Assembly: GCF_000375585.1 (NCBI RefSeq)
Contig: NZ_AQWP01000002.1
Coordinates: 868,001-932,000 of the forward strand
Source of the DNA: Sinorhizobium meliloti 4H41
Lineage (GTDB): Bacteria > Pseudomonadota > Alphaproteobacteria > Rhizobiales > Rhizobiaceae
Reading direction: 5' to 3'
DNA length: 64,000 bases
The notes under the pieces are model-generated. The model was not told where the DNA came from, searched no databases, and saw nothing but the letters and a program-made list of their open reading frames with translations. The stretch's first letter is position 1. Each line of letters starts with the position of its first letter. A program made the translations under genes and the position numbers. Positions 26,645 through 34,521 of the stretch are shown piece by piece.

Positions 26645-26713
26645 GAAGGCCCTAACCCTTGGTCCAACGCACTTCCGGACGGAAGCCGTTACACACGTTT
26701 CCTGGAAGCGATC
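26645..26713 (-). repeat. intergenic repeat, family B copy 1
   Basis: Read on the minus strand this is nearly the same sequence as 62207-62275 (core tccggaagtgcgttggacca). It begins immediately at the TAG stop of the adjoining upstream gene, as does the other copy. It contains short inverted segments such as cttccagg and ccggaag. Confidence 0.7.
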
Positions 26714-26979
26714 TAGGCCTTCTTTTGCGAGACGGGCTGCGCGGTCGTTGACGGAAACGGCAGGACAGATCCCCCGCTCGGCGGCGCAAGGCCGAGAGGA
26801 TCCCTCGCCGGCGGGCGCGCTTGCCAGGTCGGAAATTCGGTCACGTTTTCGTTTTCCTCAAGCATCCGTGCTCGGCGCGTGAGAAGCTCGTAGAGCTCGG
26901 GAACCAGTCCGTCACCGAATTGCGAAGCGAGTTTGTGGAGACCGATCATCGTCATCTGATCGGGACGTTCGTCATGCAT
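26713..26979 (-). CDS. small hypothetical protein
   Basis: An 88-residue protein of unknown family, starting at MHDERPDQMTM with GGAG 6 bp upstream; a start four codons earlier (26991) is possible. The N-terminal half is helical ('IGLHKLASQFGDGLVPELYELLTRRA') and the C-terminal half is proline-rich. There is no signal peptide or membrane helix. Its stop codon TAG is the first codon-length unit of a family B repeat. Coding is plausible but not proven. Confidence 0.5.
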   Translation of the reverse strand: MHDERPDQMTMIGLHKLASQFGDGLVPELYELLTRRARMLEENENVTEFPTWQARPPARDPLGLAPPSGGSVLPFPSTTAQPVSQKKA

Positions 26980-27030
26980 TGGAAGCTCCATGCGGCCGGC
27001 GAGAATGCCGTCTGACCGCTCGTAAAAGAT

Positions 27031-27444
27031 TCAGTTCTCGCTGCCGTTTCCGGTCAGATCCTGAAGCGCCCGCTCGAGACTCGACTTCGAGCCGTTGCGC
27101 AACGGCACGAAGGCCTTGCCCCACTTCTTGCAGCCGGTCTTCACGCGAAGACACGCATCGTGGCTGATGCAGTCGATCGGGCAGAAGACGCAGTCGACCG
27201 AGGGCAGGACGCGATCGATGCGCGATACCGCCTCCCGTAAACCGCCGTCATGGTGGATGAGTTCCGCACCGTAGGAACTGGCGATCTGGCGCAGATGCGC
27301 AACCTGGCAGTCGCGTCCGCCGACATAGAGGAAGCTACGGCCCTCGAGCGTCACCTTTCCGGCATTGGATTGCGGTTGGCTCTGCGCATCCTTCGCCCTG
27401 CCCTTGCCGCCCTTGCCTGCATTCTGGTGCCGCTTGCCACCCAT
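27031..27444 (-). CDS. DUF2325 domain protein
   Basis: A 137-residue protein whose first ~40 residues are basic and low-complexity, followed by a DUF2325 domain: 'FLYVGGRDCQVAHLRQIASSYGAELIHHDGG', 'LPSVDCVFCPIDCISHDACL' and 'GKAFVPLRNGSKSSLERAL'. The cysteine cluster could bind a metal or Fe-S cluster. The start is placed at MGGKRHQNAGK (27444). An IRO-type iron-control motif lies about 130 bp upstream, and the gene lies between tonB and the heme monooxygenase gene, which suggests an iron- or heme-related role. Function unknown. Confidence 0.8.
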   Translation of the reverse strand: MGGKRHQNAGKGGKGRAKDAQSQPQSNAGKVTLEGRSFLYVGGRDCQVAHLRQIASSYGAELIHHDGGLREAVSRIDRVLPSVDCVFCPIDCISHDACLRVKTGCKKWGKAFVPLRNGSKSSLERALQDLTGNGSEN

Positions 27445-27571
27445 CCGTCGTCTCCGTCTTGCTTCGCGACGCCGGCCCTGCGGCCCATCGCCAATCAGAT
27501 TTGGCACACACCGATCGGTTGCGTGACGGAGGCAACCTATAAAACTTGATAGCAGGAGTAAAGTATAAACA

Positions 27572-27586
27572 TGAGTGTTTTGATCA
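27572..27586. promoter_or_regulatory. IRO-type (RirA) motif upstream of the DUF2325 gene
   Basis: TGA-N9-TCA in the AT-rich 205-bp gap between tonB and the DUF2325 gene. It matches the rhizobial iron-responsive operator bound by RirA. The motif is short, so it could be a chance match. Confidence 0.4.
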
Positions 27587-27649
27587 TATATTTCGATGCT
27601 CGCCTTCGCGACTTTTTCCTCTCGCGGAAGCAGATTCACAGCCCTGAAT

Positions 27650-28576
27650 TCACCGGGTGAAGGACACCGGGATGTTGAATTCCCATCTGTCGCGGCCCGC
27701 ACCGGCGGGAATGGCCGGGAAAGGTGCCGCCCGGCGCACGGTTTCCAACGCCGCCTGATCGAGGACGGGTGAACCGGCGCTTTTCGTTATGCCGACCCTT
27801 GCCACCCCACCACCGGAAGTTACGGTAAAGCTGACATGGGCAACACCGCGCAGCCCCTGCCTTCTGGCCTCGGCCGGGTAGCGAATAGCGCGGGTCAGCT
27901 TTCTTCTGACCTTGCCGGGATAGTTCGACACCGCGGCATTGCCGATTTCCCGCGACGCACCGCGGCTTTCTCCGGTGGCGGCAGCCGCCGTGGCATTCTC
28001 CACGCCGTCGGTCTTGCCCTTTTTCTGCGATTTCGCCTGGGCGCCGCCCTCACCTGCCTTTTTTCGGACGACCTTCTTTTTCTTCGCCGGCTCCTTCTTC
28101 GGCTCGACCTTCTCGACCTCGGGCTTCAAGACTTCCTCAGGGTCCGGTCTCTCCTGCGGAATGACGGTCTCGGCCGGAGCGATGCTTGCGATCACGTCTG
28201 CTTCTTCGACCTGGCTCGCCGGCATTTCTTCCGCGGGAAGTATGACGTCCGCCTCCGTCGGCGTCATCTCGGACGGCTCCTGGGCAACAGGTTCGGTCGG
28301 CACCGGCTCTACGGCTTCGACCACCTCTTCCGTCGGTTCGATCTCGGTCGGCTTCAGTTCCTCGGGCGTCTCTTCCGTCGGCTCCACCACTTCGGATGGG
28401 TCCCCCGCCTGAACGGCATCTTCGAAGGCGTTGCCGAGCATCGACACTTCCACGGTGGAGCCGCCGGCGATGAGCGCCAGCTCCTTTTCCTCATCAGGAG
28501 CAAGCAACATCGCCCCGCCGGCATGCGCCAGCAGGGAAAGGCCGATCGCCGTCGCCCATTTCACCATGTGTTTCAT
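27650..28576 (-). CDS. tonB: TonB energy transducer
   Basis: Couples the proton-motive force to outer-membrane receptors for heme/siderophores. The 308-residue protein has an N-terminal signal-anchor helix ('WATAIGLSLLAHAGGAMLLA'), a long Pro/Glu/Thr-rich periplasmic spacer (residues ~60-180) with a Lys-rich segment, and a C-terminal TonB domain ('YPGKVRRKLTRAIRYPAEARRQGLRGVAHVSFTV...'). The position upstream of, and divergent from, hmuPSTUV fits a heme-uptake TonB. It probably shares the promoter region of the upstream small gene. Confidence 0.92.
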   Translation of the reverse strand: MKHMVKWATAIGLSLLAHAGGAMLLAPDEEKELALIAGGSTVEVSMLGNAFEDAVQAGDPSEVVEPTEETPEELKPTEIEPTEEVVEAVEPVPTEPVAQEPSEMTPTEADVILPAEEMPASQVEEADVIASIAPAETVIPQERPDPEEVLKPEVEKVEPKKEPAKKKKVVRKKAGEGGAQAKSQKKGKTDGVENATAAAATGESRGASREIGNAAVSNYPGKVRRKLTRAIRYPAEARRQGLRGVAHVSFTVTSGGGVARVGITKSAGSPVLDQAALETVRRAAPFPAIPAGAGRDRWEFNIPVSFTR

Positions 28577-28616
28577 TCTGTCTTGCCTTCCGCCGGCAAT
28601 TTCGAGAACGCGAACC

Positions 28617-29045
28617 TCAGCCCTTGAGCTCCACGGCCGATTTCGAGCCGGTCTTCAGGCCCGTCATACATGCACCCTTGCCGACGCCTTCGCCGACGCA
28701 GGTCGGCGCATCGTTGATCAGCAGGCTTTTCACCGCCTCGCACTTCGTGCCCGGCAGATCGAATTGCCTGACTTTCGTCTTGCCCGCGGGAAGATCCCTG
28801 AAATCGAGCACGGCCATGCGCTCGACCAGACCTTTCTGATCGAAGAGCACGAATTCGAACGAGACCTTCGAAAGAGCGAGCGCGCTACTGGCGACGAAGG
28901 TCAACTTGCATCCCTTTTCCGACGACGCGATCTCGTTGAGCTCGATCGAAAGGCCGGCTGGCGCGGCAGCATCCTGCGCTCCGGCTGCCCCTGCCGTGAA
29001 GAGAGCTGCAAAGGCCGCAAAGGCAAAACGGGAAAAGTAAGTCAT
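28617..29045 (-). CDS. secreted hypothetical protein upstream of tonB
   Basis: The 142-residue precursor has a signal peptide cleaved near 'TAGAAGA-QDA'. The mature part has four cysteines and no domain I can name. It ends 40 bp before tonB on the same strand and starts opposite hmuP, so it is likely in a tonB operon under the same iron control. A periplasmic role related to heme handling is inferred from position only. Confidence 0.75.
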   Translation of the reverse strand: MTYFSRFAFAAFAALFTAGAAGAQDAAAPAGLSIELNEIASSEKGCKLTFVASSALALSKVSFEFVLFDQKGLVERMAVLDFRDLPAGKTKVRQFDLPGTKCEAVKSLLINDAPTCVGEGVGKGACMTGLKTGSKSAVELKG

Positions 29046-29143
29046 CCTGGCACCACTCGCTGTCCGCGGCGGTCCTTTCGGTTCCCGCACGCGATCCTTT
29101 TAACTTGACCGCAACATTCCGGTATTGCGTCCTTAATGAAATA

Positions 29144-29158
29144 TGAGTAATGAAGTCA
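29144..29158. promoter_or_regulatory. IRO-type (RirA) motif in the hmu/tonB divergent region
   Basis: TGA-N9-TCA lies in the AT-rich region between the tonB-side gene and hmuP. This matches the RirA-responsive IRO box of rhizobia and would serve both divergent units. Confidence 0.6.
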
Positions 29159-29185
29159 AGATACTAACTGGAATGGGCGGGATCA

Positions 29186-29236
29186 ATGGATGACGCACTC
29201 GTCTCGTCTTCTACTCGCGAACCGGCAAAACCGTGA
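29186..29236 (+). CDS. possible 16-codon leader ORF coupled to hmuP
   Basis: ATG at 29186 opens a 16-residue frame (MDDALVSSSTREPAKP) whose TGA stop overlaps the GTG start of hmuP (GTGA). A weak GGCGGGAT precedes it. This arrangement allows translational coupling. Whether it is translated is unknown. Confidence 0.35.
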   Translation: MDDALVSSSTREPAKP

Positions 29237-29415
29237 CACCGAACGACAACGATAATCCACGATCCCCGCGGACCGAGACGCCGCTGAACCGGCCGCAACC
29301 GATCGTCGAGAGCCACGACCTTTTCCGCGGCCACAACGAGATTCTCATTTCCCACGACGGGGCGATCTATCGAATGAAGATCACCCGCCAGGGCAAGCTG
29401 ATTCTGAACAAGTAG
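29233..29415 (+). CDS. hmuP: hemin uptake protein HmuP
   Basis: The 60-residue HemP/HmuP family protein has the conserved core 'LFRGHNEILISHDGAIYRMKITRQGKLILNK'. In rhizobia HmuP is needed for heme use and, in Bradyrhizobium, acts with Irr as a co-activator of the heme receptor gene. The start is GTG at 29233, overlapping the stop of a short upstream frame. It is followed 4 bp later by hmuS. Confidence 0.9.
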   Translation: MTPNDNDNPRSPRTETPLNRPQPIVESHDLFRGHNEILISHDGAIYRMKITRQGKLILNK

Positions 29416-29419
29416 CGAG

Positions 29420-30487
29420 ATGACGATGACTGAGAGCGCTCACCCCACCCCGTCCGATATCCGGGCCTATCGCGCCGAGAATCCGAAGCTGCGCGAACGC
29501 GACATCGCCGCGAAGCTCGGCATTTCCGAGGCAGCGCTCGTCGCTGCCGAATGCGGCCTCACCGCCGTCCGGATCCAATGCAGCGCCAGCCGCTTCCTCG
29601 AGCGCGTCGAGGAGCTGGGCGAAGTCCTTGCGCTTACCCGCAACGAAAGCGCCGTCCACGAAAAGGTCGGCGTCTACGAGAACATCAAGCAAGGGCACGG
29701 CGCGGCTCTGGTGCTTGGTCCCGAAATCGACCTGCGCATCTTTTCCGGCGCCTGGGCACATGGTTTCGCCGTGACCAAGACGGATGCGACAGGGGAGGTT
29801 CGCCGCAGCCTGCAGTTCTTCGACAAGTGGGGCAATGCCGTCCACAAGGTTCACCTGCGTCCTCTCTCGAACCTGGCCGCCTATGAGACGATCGTCGAAG
29901 ACCTTCGCCTGGACGATCAGTCGCAGGACTTCATCGCCGATCCCGGCGCGCCCACGGACGACGATTCGGCCGATGCTGCAGTCGATACGGCGGAGCTGCG
30001 CGACCGCTGGTCGAAGCTCACGGACACGCATCAGTTCCCCGGCATGTTGCGCAAGCTCAATATCGGACGGCGCCGGGCGCTGCACGCGATCGGCGACGAC
30101 TTTGCCTGGCGGCTCGACACGGCCTGCATCGAGATGATGATGCGCAATGCTGCAGAGACGGCCCTGCCGATCATGTGCTTCGTCGGCAACCGCGGCGTCA
30201 TCCAGATTCATTCCGGTCCGGTCGTCAAGATCGGTACCATGGGGCCGTGGCTGAACGTGATGGACGAAACCTTCCATCTGCATCTGCGCACCGATCACAT
30301 CGCCGAACTCTGGGCCGCGCGTAAGCCGACCGCCGACGGACACGTGACCTCCCTCGAAGCGCTCGACGCCAAGGGCGAGATGATCATCCAGTTTTTCGGA
30401 AAGCGGAAGGAAGGTTCCTCGGAGAGGGCCGAATGGCGCAGCCTGGTCGAGGCGCTGCCCCGCCTGGAAGCCGTCGTCGCGGCCTGA
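29420..30487 (+). CDS. hmuS: heme-handling protein HmuS
   Basis: The 355-residue HemS/HmuS family cytoplasmic protein receives or degrades imported heme. It shows the expected two-repeat structure with paired 'W/F-DKWGNAVHKVHL' (residues ~130-145) and 'GPWLNVMDETFHLHLRTDHI' (residues ~275-295) segments; the latter holds the heme-contact histidines. ATG at 29420 or two codons later; no strong Shine-Dalgarno, so translation is probably coupled to hmuP. Second gene of hmuPSTUV. Confidence 0.93.
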   Translation: MTMTESAHPTPSDIRAYRAENPKLRERDIAAKLGISEAALVAAECGLTAVRIQCSASRFLERVEELGEVLALTRNESAVHEKVGVYENIKQGHGAALVLGPEIDLRIFSGAWAHGFAVTKTDATGEVRRSLQFFDKWGNAVHKVHLRPLSNLAAYETIVEDLRLDDQSQDFIADPGAPTDDDSADAAVDTAELRDRWSKLTDTHQFPGMLRKLNIGRRRALHAIGDDFAWRLDTACIEMMMRNAAETALPIMCFVGNRGVIQIHSGPVVKIGTMGPWLNVMDETFHLHLRTDHIAELWAARKPTADGHVTSLEALDAKGEMIIQFFGKRKEGSSERAEWRSLVEALPRLEAVVAA

Positions 30488-30543
30488 TGGCGCCGCCCAA
30501 CCGGGCGGCGATTTGGGACGACACGCACAGATCAAAGGAAGTG

Positions 30544-31494
30544 ATGATGAACGGCTTCGGTATCTGCCGTCTTCGGCGTTGGGAAATGGCCCTCGCAGCC
30601 TTCGCGCTGTCGGCGCCTTTCGTTCTGCCCCTGCTTGCGCCGGGAACTCCTCCGTTCCTGCGCCCGGCGATGGCCGAGGTGCTCGAGCAGCCGGACACCT
30701 CCCGCGTCGTTTCCGTGGGCGGCGCGATTACCGAAATCATCTATGCGCTCGGCGAGGAGAACCGCCTCGTCGGCCGCGACTCCACCAGCATTTACCCGGA
30801 GGCGGCGACCAAGCTGCCGGATGTCGGCTACATGCGGCGATTGGCGCCCGAAGGCGTTCTTGCCGTCAACCCGACGGCAATCGTGGCCGTCGAGGGCAGC
30901 GGCCCGCCGGAAACGCTCGCCGTGCTCCAAGAGGCGAACATTCCCTTCACCAGCATCCCCGAGACCTATGACAAGGACGGCATCGTCAACAAGATCCGCG
31001 CCGTCGGAGCTTTCCTCGGCGTGAAGGAAAAGGCCGAAACGCTCGCGCAATCCGTGGAGAGAGATCTCGCCGCCGCCGTGGCCGACAGTGCCGCTCGCCC
31101 GGAAGGCGAGCGCAAGCGTGTCCTCTTCGTTCTGAGCACCCAGGGCGGCAGAATCCTCGCCTCCGGTACCGGCACCGCCGCCGCCGGCATCATCGAGCTT
31201 GCCGGCGCGGTCAACGCCGTCGGCACCTCGCCCGGTTACAAGGCATTGACGGAGGAGGCGATCATCGAGGCCAAGCCCGATGTGGTCCTGATGATGAACC
31301 GCGGCGATAGCCATGCTGCAGGCCCCGACGAACTCTTCGCGCTTCCGGCCCTCAGCCTCACCCCGGCGGCAAAGAACAAGGCGCTGATCCGCATGGACGG
31401 GCTGCATCTGCTCGGCTTCGGTCCTCGCACGGCAGGCGCTATCCGCGAACTCAACGCCGCAATTTACGGAAAGAAGACCAATGCCTCGCAGTGA
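30544..31494 (+). CDS. hmuT: heme ABC transporter, periplasmic binding protein HmuT
   Basis: The 316-residue precursor has a signal peptide cleaved around 'PAMA-EVL'. The class III (BtuF/FhuD-like) binding fold is indicated by 'RVVSVGGAITEIIYALGEENRLVGRD' and 'LPDVGYMRRLAPEGVLAVNPTAIVA', and the heme-coordinating tyrosine is in 'VGYMRR'. AAGGA precedes two adjacent ATG codons. The 3' end overlaps hmuU by 14 bp. Confidence 0.93.
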   Translation: MMNGFGICRLRRWEMALAAFALSAPFVLPLLAPGTPPFLRPAMAEVLEQPDTSRVVSVGGAITEIIYALGEENRLVGRDSTSIYPEAATKLPDVGYMRRLAPEGVLAVNPTAIVAVEGSGPPETLAVLQEANIPFTSIPETYDKDGIVNKIRAVGAFLGVKEKAETLAQSVERDLAAAVADSAARPEGERKRVLFVLSTQGGRILASGTGTAAAGIIELAGAVNAVGTSPGYKALTEEAIIEAKPDVVLMMNRGDSHAAGPDELFALPALSLTPAAKNKALIRMDGLHLLGFGPRTAGAIRELNAAIYGKKTNASQ

Positions 31495-32599
31495 GGCCAT
31501 GGAAGGCCCGATGCGCCGGCCGGCACTTGCCGCCCGGATCGTCCGCGACTGGCGCAACGGAGACCGGGCGGGCCTGGCGCGTGGCCTGATCCTCGTTCTG
31601 GCGATACTGGCGGCCGTGACGTTCATGACCTCCATCACCACCGGCGCCGCCGACGCTTCGCTCGGCAATATCCTTCGGTGGCTTTTCGGCGAGGCCGATC
31701 AGGCCATGAGCGCCCGCGACCGAATCATCATCCTCGATATCCGTTTGCCGCGTGCCGTTCTCGGCATGCTGGTCGGCGCGTCGCTTGCCGTTTCCGGCGT
31801 CGTGATGCAGGGCCTCTTCCGCAATCCGTTGGCCGATCCCGGCCTTGTCGGAGTTTCCTCCGGCGCAAGCCTCGGCGCGGTGCTGTTGATCGTGCTCGGT
31901 GACGTTGCCTTTGGCCCGCTATTCGCGGTCTTCGGCTTCTATGCCCTCCCCTTCGGCGCCTTTCTCGGCGGCCTCGCCACCACGCTGCTGCTCTACCGGA
32001 TCGCTACGCGCGGCGGCCAGACCTCGGTCGCGACGATGCTGCTGGCGGGCATTGCGCTGGGCGCGCTTGCCGGTGCAGTGACGGGCGTACTCGTCTTCAT
32101 CGCGGACGACAAACAACTGCGCGATCTCACTTTCTGGGGCCTCGGATCGCTCGCCGGCGCCAACTGGACCAAGATCGGCGCCGCCGGACCGATCATTCTC
32201 CTGTCACTTGCAGTCGTCCCCTTCCTGGCGCGCGGGCTCAACGCCATCACGCTCGGCGAAGCCGCCGCCTATCACATGGGCGTCCCGGTTCAGCGGCTGA
32301 AGAACATCGCCATCTTCAGCGTTGCCGGCGCCACCGGCGCGTCGGTGGCCGTCAGCGGCGGCATCGGATTCGTCGGCATCGTCGTTCCGCATCTCCTGCG
32401 GCTGATCATAGGCCCGGATCACCGCTACCTGCTGCCCGCCTCCGCCCTCCTTGGCGGCACGCTGCTGATCTTCGCCGACATGCTAGCCCGCACCATCGTG
32501 TCGCCGGCCGAACTGCCGATCGGCATCATCACCGCCTTCGTGGGTGCGCCCTTCTTTCTCTGGGTCCTGCTCAGGGGCCGGTCGAACTTGGGACTTTGA
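31481..32599 (+). CDS. hmuU: heme ABC transporter, permease HmuU
   Basis: A 372-residue FecCD-family permease with about 9-10 transmembrane helices. Family motifs include 'RLPRAVLGMLVGASLAVSGVVMQGLFRNPLADPGLVG' and 'GGIGFVGIVVPHLLRLIIGPDHR'. It imports heme delivered by HmuT. A second in-frame ATG 6 codons on is possible. Confidence 0.94.
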   Translation: MPRSEAMEGPMRRPALAARIVRDWRNGDRAGLARGLILVLAILAAVTFMTSITTGAADASLGNILRWLFGEADQAMSARDRIIILDIRLPRAVLGMLVGASLAVSGVVMQGLFRNPLADPGLVGVSSGASLGAVLLIVLGDVAFGPLFAVFGFYALPFGAFLGGLATTLLLYRIATRGGQTSVATMLLAGIALGALAGAVTGVLVFIADDKQLRDLTFWGLGSLAGANWTKIGAAGPIILLSLAVVPFLARGLNAITLGEAAAYHMGVPVQRLKNIAIFSVAGATGASVAVSGGIGFVGIVVPHLLRLIIGPDHRYLLPASALLGGTLLIFADMLARTIVSPAELPIGIITAFVGAPFFLWVLLRGRSNLGL

Positions 32600-32607
32600 T
32601 TGCGAAC

Positions 32608-33399
32608 ATGATCAGAGCATCCGACATTTCCGTCCGCCTTGCCGGAAGACAGGTGCTGCACGGCGTCTCCCTCGACGCCGCTCCCGGTGCGATGACTGCA
32701 ATCGTCGGCCCGAACGGATCGGGCAAGACCACGACCTTGAAGGCGATCTCGGGCGAGCTCACGCCTTCGGCCGGTAAGGTCACCATCAACGGTCGCGACA
32801 TCGCAAGCCTGAAACCATGGGAGCTCGCACTGAAGCGGGGCGTGCTGCCGCAATCGACGGGCATCTCATTTCCCTTCACCGTCAGGGAAATCGTGCGCCT
32901 CGGCCTCGAGGCAGCCGGAAGCGGCAAGGCGGTCGCCGGCGACCGGACAGCCGACGAAGCTCTGGAGGCCGTCGATCTCGCCGGCTTCTCCGGCCGCTTC
33001 TACCAGGAACTTTCGGGCGGCGAACAGCAGCGGGTGCAGCTCGCACGCGTCCTCTGCCAGATCTCGGCGCCGGTCGCAGACGGCGAACCGCGCTATCTCC
33101 TGCTCGATGAGCCGGTATCGAGCCTCGACATCCGCCACCAGCTCACGATCATGCGGCTTGCGCGCCAATTCTGCGCCGACGGCGGCGGTGTCGTCGCTGT
33201 CATGCACGATCTCAACCTTACATCGATGTTTGCCGATCAGATCGTGATGATGAAAGCCGGCCGCATCCGGGCGCGCGGAGCGCCGAAAGACGTGCTGACC
33301 GACGAGACCATGGAAGCGATCTTCGGCTGCCGCATGCGGGTGAGCGTCGCTCCGGCACAGGATATCCCGTTCGTATTGCCGCAGTCCGCCACGATGTGA
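32608..33399 (+). CDS. hmuV: heme ABC transporter, ATP-binding protein HmuV
   Basis: A 263-residue ATPase of the FepC/HmuV type: Walker A 'GPNGSGKTT', signature 'LSGGEQQRVQLARVL', Walker B 'YLLLDEPVSSLD' and H-loop 'VMHDLNLTS'. The start is set at MIRASDISVRL (32608). TTG 12 bp earlier would overlap hmuU. Last gene of hmuPSTUV. Confidence 0.94.
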   Translation: MIRASDISVRLAGRQVLHGVSLDAAPGAMTAIVGPNGSGKTTTLKAISGELTPSAGKVTINGRDIASLKPWELALKRGVLPQSTGISFPFTVREIVRLGLEAAGSGKAVAGDRTADEALEAVDLAGFSGRFYQELSGGEQQRVQLARVLCQISAPVADGEPRYLLLDEPVSSLDIRHQLTIMRLARQFCADGGGVVAVMHDLNLTSMFADQIVMMKAGRIRARGAPKDVLTDETMEAIFGCRMRVSVAPAQDIPFVLPQSATM

Positions 33400-33432
33400 A
33401 GCCGGGCTCACAGCGGCAACGTCAGGATTACC

Positions 33433-33457
33433 GAAACAAATTCCTCCCTCATGCGTT
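33433..33457 (+). promoter_or_regulatory. candidate RpoE2-type promoter upstream of the DUF883-like gene
   Basis: GAAAC-N16-CGTT differs by one base from the RpoE2 consensus GGAAC-N16/17-CGTT found perfectly at 37118-37173. It lies about 155 bp upstream of the start codon. Confidence 0.4.
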
Positions 33458-33613
33458 GATCTACAATGCCGGCGTGTAGACCGCGCCCGCTTGGAGTGCC
33501 GCGTGTCCTATCGGGCGCACAAAGAGCCGGGAAGTGTGCCTTCGCCGGCCGATTCGCATGAACCGACCACATGCCGGCCGTTTCACGCCGGCACAGCAGC
33601 GAGGGAAAAGACA

Positions 33614-33976
33614 ATGGCGACAGGCATGTTCTCGGGCTCGGGCAGCCGCAAGCGCAACGGCAGCGCGATCGACCCGTCGATGGAGGATCAGCTCAACGAA
33701 ATACGCGAAGACATCGCGCAGCTCATGACGCTGATTGCCGACCGCGGGGCTGCGGCTTCGCGTGATGCAAAGGTCAAAGCGCGCGGCGCCCGTGACCAGG
33801 CCGAAACCGATCTGCACGCCTTGTTGGAGAGCGGCGAGCAGATGCTTTCCGACTTGCGCAGCCGCTATGCGGATACGGAAAGAGAGGTTCGTCGGACGAT
33901 ACGCGAGCATCCTCTTGCGACGCTCGGCACCGCAGCCGTTATCGGCCTCATCGCAGCCGCTTTGCTGCGCCGGTGA
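33614..33976 (+). CDS. DUF883/ElaB-YqjD-like membrane-anchored protein
   Basis: A 120-residue protein with an N-terminal soluble helical part (coiled-coil around 'MEDQLNEIREDIAQLMTLIADRG') and a C-terminal anchor 'HPLATLGTAAVIGLIAAALLRR', the usual pattern of YqjD/ElaB-type stress proteins that tie ribosomes to the membrane in E. coli. GAGGGAAAAG precedes the ATG. It is followed by another small membrane protein gene and a strong terminator. A near-consensus RpoE2 promoter upstream suggests general-stress induction. Confidence 0.82.
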   Translation: MATGMFSGSGSRKRNGSAIDPSMEDQLNEIREDIAQLMTLIADRGAAASRDAKVKARGARDQAETDLHALLESGEQMLSDLRSRYADTEREVRRTIREHPLATLGTAAVIGLIAAALLRR

Positions 33977-34023
33977 GGACCTGCCAGGCGTCGCGTTGAC
34001 CGAGTATGAAGGGGAGCTACCTT

Positions 34024-34455
34024 ATGGGGACACTCGGAACTGTCCTGTCGGCCCTGCTTGCGTTCGACGCCGCCGCTGCGGCGTCGCGCTATAAACGCAA
34101 TGTGGTCCTCTGGGCCATCGTCGCCGTGCTTCTCGGCAGCGCCTACGTCTTCGCGCTGATAGCAATCGCCCTGCTTCTCTCGGCGCGCTATTCGCCGGTC
34201 GCCGCAGCGCTGACGGTCACCGTCGCCCTGATCGTGACCGCTCTGGTCGTCATCGGCGTCATGGCCGGGCTGAACGCCCGCGACCGCCGGCTTGCCGACG
34301 AACGCCGCCGCCGCTCGGCGATGCGGACGAATCTTGCGCTCGTTGCGGTGACAAGCATCCTGCGCAAACAGCCGCTTCTGGGAGCCGCGACCGGGATTGC
34401 CGTTGCCGCGCTGCTGGGACTGAGCCGGGGCCGCAAGCGCAGCGACGATAGTTGA
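34024..34455 (+). CDS. small membrane protein, holin/YqjE-like
   Basis: A 143-residue protein with two closely spaced transmembrane helices ('VVLWAIVAVLLGSAYVFALIAIALLL' and 'VAAALTVTVALIVTALVVIGVMAG' regions, residues ~32-90) and a basic C-terminal tail with a third weak hydrophobic stretch. This is the partner pattern often found next to YqjD-like proteins. The start at 34024 has GGGGAG spaced 7 bp; an upstream ATG (34006) is weaker. Probably cotranscribed with the preceding gene. Confidence 0.72.
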   Translation: MGTLGTVLSALLAFDAAAAASRYKRNVVLWAIVAVLLGSAYVFALIAIALLLSARYSPVAAALTVTVALIVTALVVIGVMAGLNARDRRLADERRRRSAMRTNLALVAVTSILRKQPLLGAATGIAVAALLGLSRGRKRSDDS

Positions 34456-34460
34456 TTCCG

Positions 34461-34493
34461 CACGGAAAAGGCCCCGGCGGGGCCTTTTCCGTG
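34461..34493. terminator. bidirectional terminator between convergent genes
   Basis: A perfect 15-bp stem (cacggaaaaggcccc and its complement) with a 3-base loop. The A- and T-runs lie within the arms, so it can act for the plus-strand membrane protein genes and the minus-strand rsiC gene. Confidence 0.85.
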
Positions 34494-34521
34494 CGCCGAG
34501 GCGCGGTCCCTCAGACTGCCC

